64,000 nucleotides of DNA from Ptychodera flava (Eukaryota; Hemichordata; Enteropneusta; Ptychoderidae). The translations under genes were made by a program, and so were the position numbers. The notes below the pieces were generated by a model. The model was not told the origin of the DNA, searched no databases, and saw only the letters and a list, made by a program, of their open reading frames with translations. The DNA lies in the NCBI RefSeq assembly GCF_041260155.1, contig NC_091943.1, positions 21,452,283 to 21,516,282 on the forward strand, written 5' to 3'. Below, piece by piece: positions 1-11,489 of the stretch. The number at the start of each line of letters is the position of its first letter. The stretch's first letter is position 1.

Positions 1-21
1 CAAAAAGGATGCAGTGACACA

Positions 22-1936
22 ATTTTTAGTCCCCACGGATGAAGCCAGTGAGCTTATAGATTGGGTCATGTCCGTCTGTTCGTCCATCCGTGAGTCCATC
101 CGTTCACGCAGATATCTCGGATATTTTGACATAATGTCATGTGGACCTTGATGACCTTTGATCTCAAATATACATATTTGTCCATAACTCAGTAACCACA
201 AGTGCTACCACCCTTCATATATGGTATGATGGGACAGCTTATGACGCCACATATTGTACCTCATTAATTATGCACATATCTAATTTTGAGCGAGCCAATA
301 GAGCTAGAGGTCTGATTTTTGGTATATAGGGATAACTTAGCAAAACAATTTTTTTGACAAAATGTCACGTGACCTCGGTGACCTTTGACCTCAAATATAC
401 ATATTTGTCCATAACTCAGTGACCACAAGTGCTACAGCCTTCATGTATGGTATGATGGGACAGCTTAATCGTCCACATCTTGTACCTCATTAATTATGCA
501 CATATCTAATTTTGAGCGAGCCAATAGAGCTAGAGGTCTGATTTTTGGTATATAGGGATAACTTAGCAAAACAATTTTTTTGACAAAATGTCACGTGACC
601 TCGGTGACCTTTGACCTCAAATATACATATTTGTGCATAACTCAGTAACCACAAGTGCTACAGCCTTCATGTATGGTATGATGGGACACCTTATGACGCC
701 ACATATTGTACCTCATTATTATGCGCATATCTAATTTGAGCGAGCCAATAGAGCTAGAGGTCTGATTTTTGGTATATAGGGATAACTTAGCAATACAATT
801 TTTTTGACAAAATGTCACGTGACCTCTGGTGACCTTTGACCTCAAATATACATATTTGTCCATAACTCAGTAACCACAAGTGCTACAGCCTTCATGTATG
901 GTATGATGGGACACCTTATGACGCCACATATTGTACCTCATTAATTATGTGCATATCTAATTTTGAGCGAGCCATAGAGCTAGAGGTCTGATTATTATGG
1001 TATTCATGAGCATATTGTACCTCATTTACCATATCTAATTTAGAGACCAGAGATAGTTCTGATTTTTGGTATATGGGGATAACTTAGCAAAACAATTTTT
1101 TTGACAAAATGTCACGTGACCTCGGTTACCTTTGACCTCAAATATACATATTTGTCGCATAACTCGGTAACACAAGTACTACACCCTTCATGTTTGGTAT
1201 GATGGGACACCTTATGACGCCACATACTGTACCTCAATAATTATGCGCATATCTCATTCTGAGCGAGCCAATAGAGCTGGATGTCTGATTTTTGGTATAT
1301 AGGGATAACTATAGGAGAGAAATTTTTTGACCAAATGTCATGTGACCTCGATGACCTTTTACCTAAAATATATGTTTATGTCAATAAATAAGTAACCACA
1401 AGTGCTATGTCCTTTGTATTTAGTAGGATGGGAGACCTTATGACAACACACGCTTTACCTCATTAATTATGTACACATCTAACTGGGCAAGCGAATAGAG
1501 CTAGAGATCTGATTTTTTGGCATATAGGGATTAATTAGCAATATGAATTTTTTTTTCAAAATGTCGTGTGACCTCAATGACCTTTGACCTTGATTATACA
1601 TATATATGCATATTTCAGTAACCACAAGTTCTATACCCTCCAATTTTGATAGGATATTAGACCTTAAGATGTCACATCTTGTACCTCATTTATTATGCGC
1701 ATATGTATTTCTTGGCTGGCCAATACTGCTAGAGGTCTGATCTTTTTTCCCGATTTAGAACCATAACTTAGACATGCCTCATGTGTTTCAAATTGGGAAC
1801 AACGACATAGACCTATGTGCCCATAGATCTCAACATATACACTCCAGTGATACTTCTTAATGACCACATTTTCCTGCCCCATCAAGACTAATACTCCTAT
1901 TACAAGTGGGGACTATGTCATTTTGAATGACTTGTT
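22..1936 (+). mobile_element. Helentron-like non-autonomous element, copy A
   Basis: The element opens with GTCCCCAC (29-36) and a run of TCCGTC-like tetranucleotide repeats (88-110), continues with a long tandem array, and closes with GTGGGGAC (1906-1913), the inverse of the opening motif, followed by a small hairpin at 1917-1931 and CTTGTT. The same ends occur in two more copies near 58.3 and 59.7 kb. Short inverted motifs, a GACG-type microsatellite, central tandem repeats and a 3' hairpin are the known plan of Helentron-type rolling-circle derivatives. No Rep/helicase reading frame is present, so it would depend on another element. The class is inferred from architecture only. Confidence 0.55.
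125..1660 (+). repeat. About 225-bp tandem repeat, roughly seven copies
   Basis: Units begin near 134, 361, 587, 811, 1104, 1336 and 1558, each with a block like AATGTCACGTGACCTCGGTG. The spacing is 223-227 bases except for one unit enlarged by a partial internal duplication near 1000-1060. Units 2-4 are very similar and the outer units diverge. Four units contain the exact 13-mer TGACCTTTGACCT. Short reading frames on either strand come from the repeat and are not genes. Confidence 0.9.
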
Positions 1937-2099
1937 GAGTTAATGGTTGTATCACAGTATTCGATATATCTAATTCTGTATTTTTTCCATTTTATATTCT
2001 GAATAATTACATTAAACATATTTCACTGTCTCCAGTACATTTCATTTAAGTATTTTCACTTCATGCACTTTATCCCTTTCACACATGTTCAAATATCTG

Positions 2100-2345
2100 A
2101 CCAGAGAACAAACACTAAATAGTCCAGGATGGGAGCTACAGTGTCATTGACGCTATTTTTCAGTATTCTGCTTCTGTATATCAACTACCGTGTCTGACCC
2201 TAATCCGTTTGTCATGCTGAAATTTCGAGTATTCTTTTTGTCAACACAGCTTGTATGTGTGTAGTGATCATTGTTTATTGTTTACAAATGAATTCTAGTC
2301 CGGACTTGAATATAATTTTCAACAATAACAATGGAGATTATACTC
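2100..2345 (+). repeat. Dispersed repeat R, copy 1
   Basis: The stretch from GAGCTACAGTG to the block GAATTCTAGTCCGGAC matches, in the same order, the reverse complement of 52290-52530, and more loosely 46320-46560, 33720-33870, 18460-18640 and 10500-10810. I see no terminal repeats or target duplication, so the class (SINE or old MITE) is open. The rest of 1946-2985 shows nothing else recognisable and would be intron of the MAP2K7 gene. Confidence 0.45.
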
Positions 2346-2985
2346 ATATAGGTTGTGTTGATATGCTAAATACTTGGCATTAAATTACAGTTTAGGGATT
2401 CCATGCAGAAAGTAAAGGGAAACCATAAAACAAAGGTTCTGAAAAAGTAGCCAAAAGATACAGTTTATGGAGCTTTAAAATCTACTGTTGCCTAGATGAA
2501 GTTTTATACTTTACAAAAAATGACAAGTTATACATCACTGTAGGAGGACATATCTTACCATTTACTGTTTATTATAGAACATGCTATCAAAAACCAATGG
2601 AACCAACAGAATCTTCACAGCCTGGCCACTGTACATTTTTGTGTTCTGCCAGGCTTGGATACTTTATTTATCTAATGCTTAACTGATGCCAGTGACAGAA
2701 GTAGCAAGTGACAATATTGCAGTGCATCTGTGAAAGTGATTCTGATTTTGGTACGAGTTTCTTTCTACACTTAATTTCCACTAATTTAAGAATGTGATTG
2801 TTTCAAAAGCATTTGAATTATTGGACATAAATTATTGCATCTTGCAACTTTTAAAAATGTCACTGGGGACTTACAGTTACTAAAGTTTTGATATCTGGAG
2901 AAAAGACTATGAAATGCGATTTTCATTATTGCTTGAATAATCATATTTTAATCCTGAACCCCAAATACATGTTTCTCACAAACAG

Positions 2986-3128
2986 GTGGAGATGGCCATT
3001 GGTGAATTCCCGTATAGAGACTGTAAGACAGATTTTGAAGTCTTAACAAAAGTGTTGCAAGAAGACCCTCCAAGTCTGCCCAGAGAATCAAGGTTTTCAC
3101 TTGATTTCCAGTCATTTGTAGGGGATTG
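2986..3128 (+). CDS. MAP2K7: MAP kinase kinase 7 (MKK7), penultimate coding exon
   Basis: After the acceptor AACAG at 2981-2985 the exon reads VEMAIGEFPYRDCKTDFEVL and continues through the kinase C-lobe. It matches the MKK7 stretch after the DVWSLGISL segment, including the family-typical block KTDFEVLTKVLQE. It ends two bases into a codon at a GTGAGT donor, and the next exon restores the frame. MKK7 is a dual-specificity kinase that phosphorylates JNK in the stress pathway. The ATP site, catalytic loop and activation loop lie on exons left of the window, so only the end of the kinase domain is here. Confidence 0.92.
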
Positions 3129-3167
3129 GTGAGTAATCTTTGCCCTTTTCTGTGGCGCCATGTTAGG

Positions 3168-3186
3168 GTGCGCCCTCTAGTGGCCA
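3168..3186 (-). promoter_or_regulatory. Possible CTCF-type site in the MAP2K7 intron
   Basis: The minus strand reads TGGCCACTAGAGGGCGCAC. Its core CCACTAGAGGGCGC fits the bilaterian CTCF consensus CCASYAGRKGGCRS at every position. This is a motif match only; one such match can occur by chance or inside a repeat. Confidence 0.35.
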
Positions 3187-3789
3187 GTACTAGTAGACCT
3201 AGGGCATGCTCTAGTTCTAGAGCTGAAGGAAATATTGAACCAAGACAAAAATATCCCACTATTATATTTAGAATGTCCAAATAAACAGTACTGTTGATGT
3301 ATTTTGCACCAAGAGCAAAACTGTGAGAAGTAATGTATTCTACCCAAGCCATAATTATTGAATTTGCTGTTATATCACAGGGAGATCTGTGATTGTACTC
3401 AGGCCCAGGGCTCAAGATTGTGATGAGATATGAACAATTTTGGTCCTTGATCATACTGTACTTGAATCTCCCACCTCTGAGACACTTGTTGACCTTGCTT
3501 TGGGCTTATGTTAGGGTGTCGACTGGATCCAGGGCTAACCTAAACCTGTCACATGTACACACAGTTAATTAAGACCTTGGCAGTGCGAGTCACAAATTTG
3601 TGTTGGCTCTGAACCCACACCTTAACATCTGATCTAAATTACATGGGCCCAGAGGTTACCTCGGGGAGGACATGGTGCATTGACTTGGGCTTTTTAAAAC
3701 CAGAAGTGACTTGGAGGTGACCTAAACTCAGTACTTTGAATGCGGTAATCCACTATTCATTTTTCCTGTTTTTCCGTCTCGTTTCACAG

Positions 3790-3946
3790 TTTAATCAAAG
3801 ACTACACAAAGAGACCCAAATACAAGCAACTCTTGCAGCACAATTTCATAAAAAGATACGAAACGATGAACGTTGACATCGCATCGTGGTTCGCTCAGGT
3901 GATGCAGACAACCAATAGTCCAAGGCCAAGCCCAAGTCCAGTTTGA
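3790..3946 (+). CDS. MAP2K7: MAP kinase kinase 7 (MKK7), last coding exon
   Basis: The acceptor TTTCACAG ends at 3789. The first base completes the Cys codon begun in the previous exon, and translation runs to TGA at 3944-3946. The exon encodes the kinase end (KRPKYKQLLQHNFIKRYE) and then MNVDIASWFAQVM, which matches the C-terminal docking helix of MKK7 known as the DVD site, where upstream MAP3Ks bind. The tail is short and Pro/Ser-rich. The reading frame is undamaged and the intron is 661 bases, so this looks like a working gene. No other MAP2K matches the KRYET...VDxASWF block as well. Confidence 0.93.
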
Positions 3947-5128
3947 GCGCCCTCGTGGTCTGGTCTACGTCACAACCTCTTCAACATGTACATATGTTAT
4001 CTACTGGATGTCTTGTGAAGATCTTCTACCCAACAAGCAAGAAATCTTCATACAGGACTGTCAAAAGAATCCCTTGCAACTTTACAGAACTTTCTCCTGC
4101 ACACACAAATAAGTTGCAATTTTTTTGACGTTAACTGTATGTATGAACTGTAAATTAGATTTGAATGAACTTTTGTCATTGTATAATAACCTTTTGACAT
4201 TCGACCCTGTGCCACAAGCAGATTTTCAGTTGAGTGTGTTGTTACAATGTTGACCAAACCTGTCTAGGAAAGTCTTTATGTGTGACCTACAAGATAATTT
4301 ACCCTCGGAACAAAATGTTGGAGATGTAGTGAGAAAAAGTTTGGCGAAATGAATATATAGCAACTGTGAATAACCAAACAAGATAAGAAAAATCCAGGTT
4401 TCTCTGCAGAAATTGCAGAAAAGAAACAATACAGCGAAAGTGGTGAGGTTTCGCAGAAGCCCAAGCATTGCTCGGTGTGTTGATATTGTAGGTTTGTTGA
4501 CGTTGAGGGCCCCATTGCCCAACCCAAACCAGAGAGAAGGTGGTTTTGCTATTTTAACGAAGAAGATAGACCAATACAGTGGTGGCAAATCAAATAACTG
4601 ATCAGTGAGAATGCAGGAATTCCATTGAACAGAAATAATGTTATTTATTGAAACGAGTTGGACCTAGACATATTGACGTATACAAACTCTGCTTGTAATA
4701 GGATGTGCAGAGAGTAAAACGATTCCAAATAACTTTTTAAACAAACCATTGAGGGCGTGCCAGTGTTCCTTCTAGGGAAGTTGGCTTTTATCTCTGTGCT
4801 AGTCAGGCATACATAAAGTTCAAACTTTTGCCGGTGCAGAACAAAACTGAGGGAAAAACCTAGAAGTACCCCGTTTTTATTGAATTTCAAAAAAAAATTA
4901 AAATTCTGCACAAAAATATGTTTGTTTGCGTTTTCCTAAGCTGATTGCTATTAGAAAAATTCTCACCAGACTGGCATAAATTCCTCGCCAGTCAAAGTTG
5001 ATTCCCGGTAAGTTAACCTACTAGTTGTCTGACATAAGCAACTCGGTTCTCAGACTGTGTCACATGTGTGAATTTTTACACAATTTTGGATCAGCAACAA
5101 GATGAGATGAAATATTTTAATGACTTTG
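3947..5128 (+). other. MAP2K7 3' untranslated and downstream region
   Basis: No further coding sequence is visible. The region includes an ATTAAA hexamer near 4898 that could act in 3' end formation. A stronger AATAAA with a GT-rich stretch behind it appears only at 10241, which would imply a very long 3' UTR. Open frames at 4226-4601 are short, overlap on both strands, and resemble nothing I know. Confidence 0.4.
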
Positions 5129-6708
5129 TATGGGGGCCCTTCTGGTCATAATTATGTTTTATTAATTTTAGTATGTTAGAATTAATTTTATGTAGACTGG
5201 AATTAATTTACTAGCACCTCAAATTAATTGTATGTTTCTTTTAATTAATTTTTATATGCTTTAATTAATTTTGTGTAGTCATGCCGAATTAATTTTATGT
5301 GTTCCAATTAATTATTTCTGCTTATCTTTGCTGTAATTAATTTTATGTAGTCTAGAATTAATTTTGCTAACATTTCAAATTATTTATATGTTTTTTATGT
5401 GCCGGAATTAATTTTATGTAGTCTAGATTTAATATATTAATTCCTTCAATTTATTTTGGGTTCAAAATGTTTTCACGTGCTGCAATTAATTTAATGTGTG
5501 CTAGAATTAATTTCTACAAGTGTCTTGAATTAATTTTGTGTTCGGTCGAAGTAATTATGTGTGTTCGCTCGAATTAATTATGTGTTTGAGCGAATTAATT
5601 ATATGTGTTCGCTCGAATTAATTATATGTGTTTGCTCGAATTAATTATATGTGTTTGCTCGAATTATTTTCGGCCGATCCCACAGTCCTTTGCGCACGCT
5701 TTCTTGAATCAATATGGCGGCTCCCGACCGGAGTGGTATAGTTATTCAGGCGCTCGAACCGTGATCTGTGAAAATGGAAATCAATACTGATCACAAAAAC
5801 TTTTGTAGTGTCTCCTGTCTGAGCGATCGTGTATGTGATTGCCATAGAGCGAATCTTTTCGAATGCTGCGTACGCTTACGGTACACTGCACTACACTACA
5901 GTAGGCCTACACGATGATTGGCAAAGCCCGATAGAAAGGGTGAACGTTCATGTCTGACGTAAACACAAAATTGGTCGGTCTTCGCTCTATGGGCAATCAC
6001 ATACACGATCGCTCAGACAGGAGACACTACAAAAGTTTTTGTGATCAGTTTATTGATTTCCATTTTCACAGATCACGGTTCGAGCGCCTGAATAACTATA
6101 CCACTCCGGTCGGGAGCCGCCATATTGATTTAAGAAAGCGTGCGCAAAGGACTGTGGGATCGGCCGAAAATAATTCGAGCAAACACATATAATTAATTCG
6201 AGCAAACACATATAATTAATTTGAGCGAACACATATAATTAATTCGCTCAAACACATAATTAATTCGAGCGAACACACATAATTACTTCGACCGAACACA
6301 AAATTAATTCAAGACACTAGTAGAAATTAATTCTAGCACACATTAAATTAATTGCAGCACGTGAAAACATTTTGAACCCAAAATAAATTGAAGGAATTAA
6401 TATATTAAATCTAGACTACATAAAATTAATTCCGGCACATAAAAAACATATAAATAATTTGAAATGTTAGCAAAATTAATTCTAGACTACATAAAATTAA
6501 TTACAGCAAAGATAAGCAGAAATAATTAATTGGAACACATAAAATTAATTCGGCATGACTACACAAAATTAATTAAAGCATATAAAAATTAATTAAAGAA
6601 ACATACAATTAATTTGAGGTGCTAGTAAATTAATTCCAGTCTACATAAAATTAATTCTAACATACTAAAATTAATAAAACATAATTTTGACCAGAACGGG
6701 CCCCCATA
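5129..6708. mobile_element. Foldback transposable element, about 725-bp arms
   Basis: The left arm (5129-5853) and right arm (5981-6708) are near-perfect inverted copies separated by a 127-base loop. The ends are TATGGGGGCCC and GGGCCCCCATA. The flanks carry the direct repeat ACTTTG at 5123-5128 and 6709-6714, a 6-bp target site duplication. The outer two thirds of each arm repeats AATTAATT-type motifs every 20-35 bases; the inner part is ordinary sequence containing ATGGCGGCTCCC. No transposase is encoded; apparent open frames on opposite strands mirror each other because the arms are inverted copies. The high identity of the arms suggests recent formation or gene conversion. Confidence 0.88.
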
Positions 6709-6714
6709 ACTTTG

Positions 6715-8415
6715 CACCTGTATGTTCAGGGAAATTATTTGCAAATAGTGCAATGAAAATGTTCACCAGGTGCAGAGAGCGCGTGTCCTCAGGAGCCAGA
6801 TGTCATGCTATGTATAATTGATAAGTTAATGATCAGCCTGCTCGTTACACTGCAATTGAAATGACGAATCAGTTGAATGATTTGACAGTTTGGGGCAATT
6901 AAAACTGTGTCTGCAGGTGAATTGTTTTATCGACAGGGGTGATCAAAAATTAGTTAAGGCTAGTACTGTAAATTCTTGAATCGTGTTAGTGAAATCACGG
7001 TGAGAGTTACCACTGTCAGATAAATGTGTATCTTGCCAATTCTAGTGAATGACCTTGACAGATACCAGAGTTCAGCAACTTTCTGAGTGTGCCAGCTAGA
7101 TTGAGATGATATCACCCAGTTTAACCCTTTCACCACCATGGTTTGGCCCAAACCCATTGTTATGGATGATGAATGTGGACCTGTTTACAGGGAATGGTGG
7201 GGGGAGGGGGGTTTGAATAGGTCAACCCTTTCACCACCAAATTTATAGTATAACTCAAATCATTTCCTGTGTTGAGATGGACCGCTACAATGAGAAATGG
7301 CAATGGAAGGGTCAGAGAAGATACAGGTTATCTATTCACGGTTTTCAGCGAGTTGAGCATCTGTCATTGTCACTGGCATCGCTACATCAGCTAGAACGAA
7401 CACTGGTGGCCCAACTTTCTCACCGCATGAACAAAGTCATGAGACTTGTCAAATCTACTTTTACAACCCATCAACATCAGACATGTCTTCATAGGGTTGA
7501 GATTTGCCGTAATTCCTCTACCAGTAAACGAATACAGGTTCGAATGGAAAAGCTGTGTTTAGCGAGCATAAAATCTTTACCATTGAAATGATATTTGGAG
7601 GGAAATAAGCAATGACTGCCGGGAGCTTGTACAGCTCACTGGTCATATAACTGTGGCCACATAACAGGCTACGGGGACGGGCAGTTATAGTCAGATTTCC
7701 ATTCTGTAATTGAAAATACGTGACAGCTTGATCACATGCAAGGGATCTGTAACCTTGGCAATGGCCAAGTAACCCTAGTGAGGGTCATATTACTATAACA
7801 GTTGTCATGTTACTGAGTCAAAGGCTATGTTACCATAGGGACTGCCATAAAGCAATGTGAAGCTAGGGGGGATTTTGAGAAAGAGATGTACTATTTTAGA
7901 ATCTATGAAAACTGAATGCATGTGTCAAAGCTATGTGTGTTATTTTACTCTTGTCAAACTCGTAAAATTAGTGTTAGCGTCTTTTTCCCCCCCCAAAGCT
8001 GGACGGGGGGAAAATGAATGACTTTATGTCACTTTATGCACATGCCAGTTCCATTTCACCTGTCAGTTTTGAAGGTTTTTGCATATGTTCCCCTCTCATC
8101 CGTGTTTTCCTTTTGCAATGGTCTACACACTCTGTATACAGAATGAGTGTCGAACCGTAGGTTGGTGGTACTGTAACAGGGATCAACACAATATGTATAC
8201 CACCATGGACCCTTCCCCACACTTTTGTAATGTTAATGGTATACCCTCACATGCTTTCAATGTCATGCATATGTGACTTGTTCAGCGATCAATTCATCCA
8301 TTTTAACCAAGATGTGCAGGCACAGTGCTGTATCACAATATCACAAGTTCATGACCTATCCTTTGTTTTAGTACTTCAATGATGATCCATCCCCAAACCA
8401 TCTTGATCATGAGTG
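6715..8415. other. Non-coding stretch, no gene recognised
   Basis: An open frame of 104 codons on the plus strand at 7277-7591 has no recognisable domain and no clear splice context. A loose minisatellite around TCATGTTAC lies at 7740-7860. I see no RNA gene or further transposon end here. Confidence 0.4.
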
Positions 8416-8444
8416 TATTATATATATATATATATATATATATA

Positions 8445-8518
<74 letters not shown>
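8416..8518. repeat. (TA)n microsatellite with short (CA)n end
   Basis: Alternating TA fills most of the interval with one interruption near 8445, then CACACACACA. Tyr/Ile-rich frames across it are artefacts. Confidence 0.97.
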
Positions 8519-10500
8519 AAATGAAGTAACATTTCATATTTGCCAGATACCTACTTTGTGAGTGGGTTTCAACTTTGACCTGTACAAGCACACTTAATAA
8601 ACATGACCTTGAAACTGCTCCATTTAAAATGGAAAAGAAAACATGACGAAGTTCAGCTTTTTTCATCATATTCTTCATTTCTTGCACCTTCTTCTTCAGT
8701 ATTGAAGTCTTTCTGTGAACGAGAACCAACAGGGACGTATCAAAAATAAATGACAAAAAAGTTACGATGCCCTCAATGTTAACGTTCTTTTCATATTGTT
8801 ACAAATCCCTGCCAAAATTGTAACTTTAGACACTGTGCTAGCACATTCTACTTGCAAGCAGGTATTCAAATTTTTTAGTTTGTTTAAATCTCAAGAAATT
8901 AATATACAGTCTCAATTGTACTTGAGCTTGTCAGAAACAAAGTTTGATTTGAATAATTTTTCCTGTATAAAGTGGAACACCTTCAAGGTCAAATGCTGTG
9001 CAATCTTGCTATCATTTAATGTCACAGTGTTTTGCATTGCTTTGTATTTGCATTTCTCATTTCCATAGCATTGATTGTGTACAACTTAATTATTTTGTCA
9101 CTGGGAGAGGACTTGTATCCTGATAAGTCACATCTTAAAACTTCCCTTAAAAAGCTTTACCAGGGCTTGTCCCAATGCCAAGGTTAAGGTCAAAGTTAAG
9201 GTAGTATGCACTTCAAAACTGAAAGTTATAAAAATTTTGCTAATTTACCCCAGGAAATTTTCTCATTCATAATCAAGAAAAACAAAATCTGGGTTCACCT
9301 TCCAAATGGTAGGATCAGAGAAATGATTTACCTCAAAGCTAACAATATTTATACTTTGGCTACAGCAGTGTTCTATGGAAAATGAACGCTGAAGACATGT
9401 ATTACTGGGAGAAACAAAGACATGCAGATAACTGTGTGCAAAGGCAGACACAGTTCTATCAGTATTTCTGTATGTAGTTTTGTGTATGCCGTGGTCCATT
9501 TTGAACTCTAGGTTTCACCTATACTGTTACTCTATGCAAAATTGATTTGCTAAGTCCACACTGTCGCTGCATAGATCCCTTGTTCACTTACCCCACTGTT
9601 TGTGTGTAGGTCCCCGTTCTGATCCCATTCAACCCTATGGTCTTTGTGTAGATCTTGTCTCTTTCCCTAAAAAACAAAGGGTGTGTACCAAAGTCTTGTT
9701 GCAAAATTGGAAATTCCTGTCACTCTGTTTCTCTTTGGTCATGAAAGATACGTTAAACACTTCTAGTTTTTCTACGAATTTTTTTTTATCTTTTACTTTC
9801 AGGTATTAATTTGTACAGAACCAATTTTTATCATATTGTTGTTTGAACCCTTTATCAGTGACCTGTGAACAATGATAACGTTGGACCATTCTACTTTAAA
9901 TAGGGGTGTGGGAGCTTAAAGTACATGTAGTTGAAATCCCTACAACAGGCATAATATACTTTGCTTTTTCGGCAATACTTATGACAAAGTACTGTACAAA
10001 ACATTGCCAAATACCTGCTGGCTGTTCCAGTCAGAAAAAAGCATATTTTTTCGCAAAATACTTTCCTGAAGTTACAAAGGGTATGCTAATTTTTTGCTTC
10101 ACTGTGGCCCATTCATGCTGGAAACCGCCCAGTCCATTATCCAAGCCCTCCAGTGTGTGCTTTCTGAAATTATTTCCCCATTTTTGTCAATGAATATCAG
10201 AATCGTGCGTCATCAGTAACATACAATATATGTGAATGTAAATAAATGTTTATATGTCAAAATGTCATCGAGATTTGGAGTGTTGTTTATTGGTGTGTGC
10301 CTCAAACCTGCACTGGTCTTGTGGAAGAAGTTTATGCAATTTTCTGATTGGCCTAACACACACCGAAAAAAATGTTATTATTAAGGAGTCAGAGCTGTAA
10401 ATTTTCTGAATTTCATTTTTTTTATCTTTATGTCAATTGCATGTTCTTGACTACTCCCCAAATGATGTTGAAAGGCATGGTCTCTAGGTGTAAAATGCTT
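8519..10500. other. Non-coding stretch with one piggyBac-like end
   Basis: No coding sequence is recognisable. TTAAGGTAGTATGCAC at 9196-9211 matches the terminus of the TTAA elements at 36729 and 62008, but no partner end is found nearby, so it is a solo or eroded terminus. AATAAA at 10241-10246 is followed 30-60 bases later by a GT-rich stretch and could be a plus-strand polyadenylation site, possibly for MAP2K7. Confidence 0.4.
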
Positions 10501-10810
10501 TGATAGTGTTCGCATTTCAATTCTAGTCAAGACAAAAATTCACTTGTCAGCAATAGCAATGGTGTTCAGACTGAGTCATCTTCGCTTGCCAAGGTCTCTT
10601 GTCCGGGCAGGTGGATGCTTCCTGAAAACAGAGGCAGTTAGTGGGAAGTAACGGACCCGTGCGAGCGGACGATGAGGCTGAGTTGACAAGCTCCTCACTG
10701 TGTACCTCAACGTGCTGCGCGGTGTCAAACAACAAACTAGAATGGACATTAGAACAAAAAGTGACAAAAATGATTAGTAGTTACAGCTACTGGCTCTTTA
10801 ATCATTATTG
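10500..10810 (-). repeat. Dispersed repeat R, copy 2
   Basis: The blocks AATTCTAGTCAAGAC, GCAATAGCAATGG and TTACAGCTACTGGC occur in the order expected of a minus-strand R copy. The middle (10560-10700) is unrelated and looks inserted or diverged. 10811-11489, downstream of FMO-A, shows nothing else I can identify. Confidence 0.4.
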
Positions 10811-11489
10811 TTTCAGTATTTAATATTACAAGTGATTCATCTTCGTTTCTGTTCATAAAAATATAAATTTTGTATAACCAGAAAACCATAGCATAAAATA
10901 TAGCAGTTGCATGATCGGTTAGGTCGACAAAAGTAACAAACAACGCATTATGTCTTAAATTTGAAACACTTGGTCATTTTATGTTACATGGTATTGTACA
11001 TGTATGATGAAAACATGCTAGAGTGAGTATGAGGGAGTATGACGTTGTCAAAGATATATGATTATCCTGTCATTGTTGTGTGCAGACTGACAGGTGTACA
11101 TTGTGCAAGTTCTTTGTTGCCAATCAATGGGGCACATCAACCTTTTAATCCTGTGAACCCCTTGGAAGGATAAATCCCAACATGATGTTGTAGGCCAACA
11201 GGGTGCAGCGTTTCCTCGAACTTGCAAAATTACAGAATTCCGTGAGTTGAAGTAGAAATTTCTGAAAAAAAATATCATTGCATTGTCTTCATAACATCAC
11301 AGGTGACGTTTTAACTTTTCGTGCATCAAAGAGCACTTTTCAAGGCGGTACTTTGTTTACCTCTGATGCACACTCTTTAAAATGTCGGTGGTTCAGGTAT
11401 CACACAGAAGAGTGAGTGTGTTCCTACTGTTTCAGTTGGATTTAGTTTGATCCACACTCGATATGGCAAGAGTACACCCACTTATGGAC

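Noticed and set aside
2948-3454. A 168-codon minus-strand frame
   Set aside because: It lies opposite the MAP2K7 exon and intron and resembles nothing known.
5605-6232. Matching open frames on both strands, 60-80 codons
   Set aside because: They arise from the inverted arms of the foldback element; the same DNA is read twice, and no domain is seen.
7277-7591. A 104-codon plus-strand frame
   Set aside because: No recognisable domain, splice context or homologue in the window.
8333-8756. Tyr/Ile-rich open frames
   Set aside because: They are translations of the TA microsatellite.
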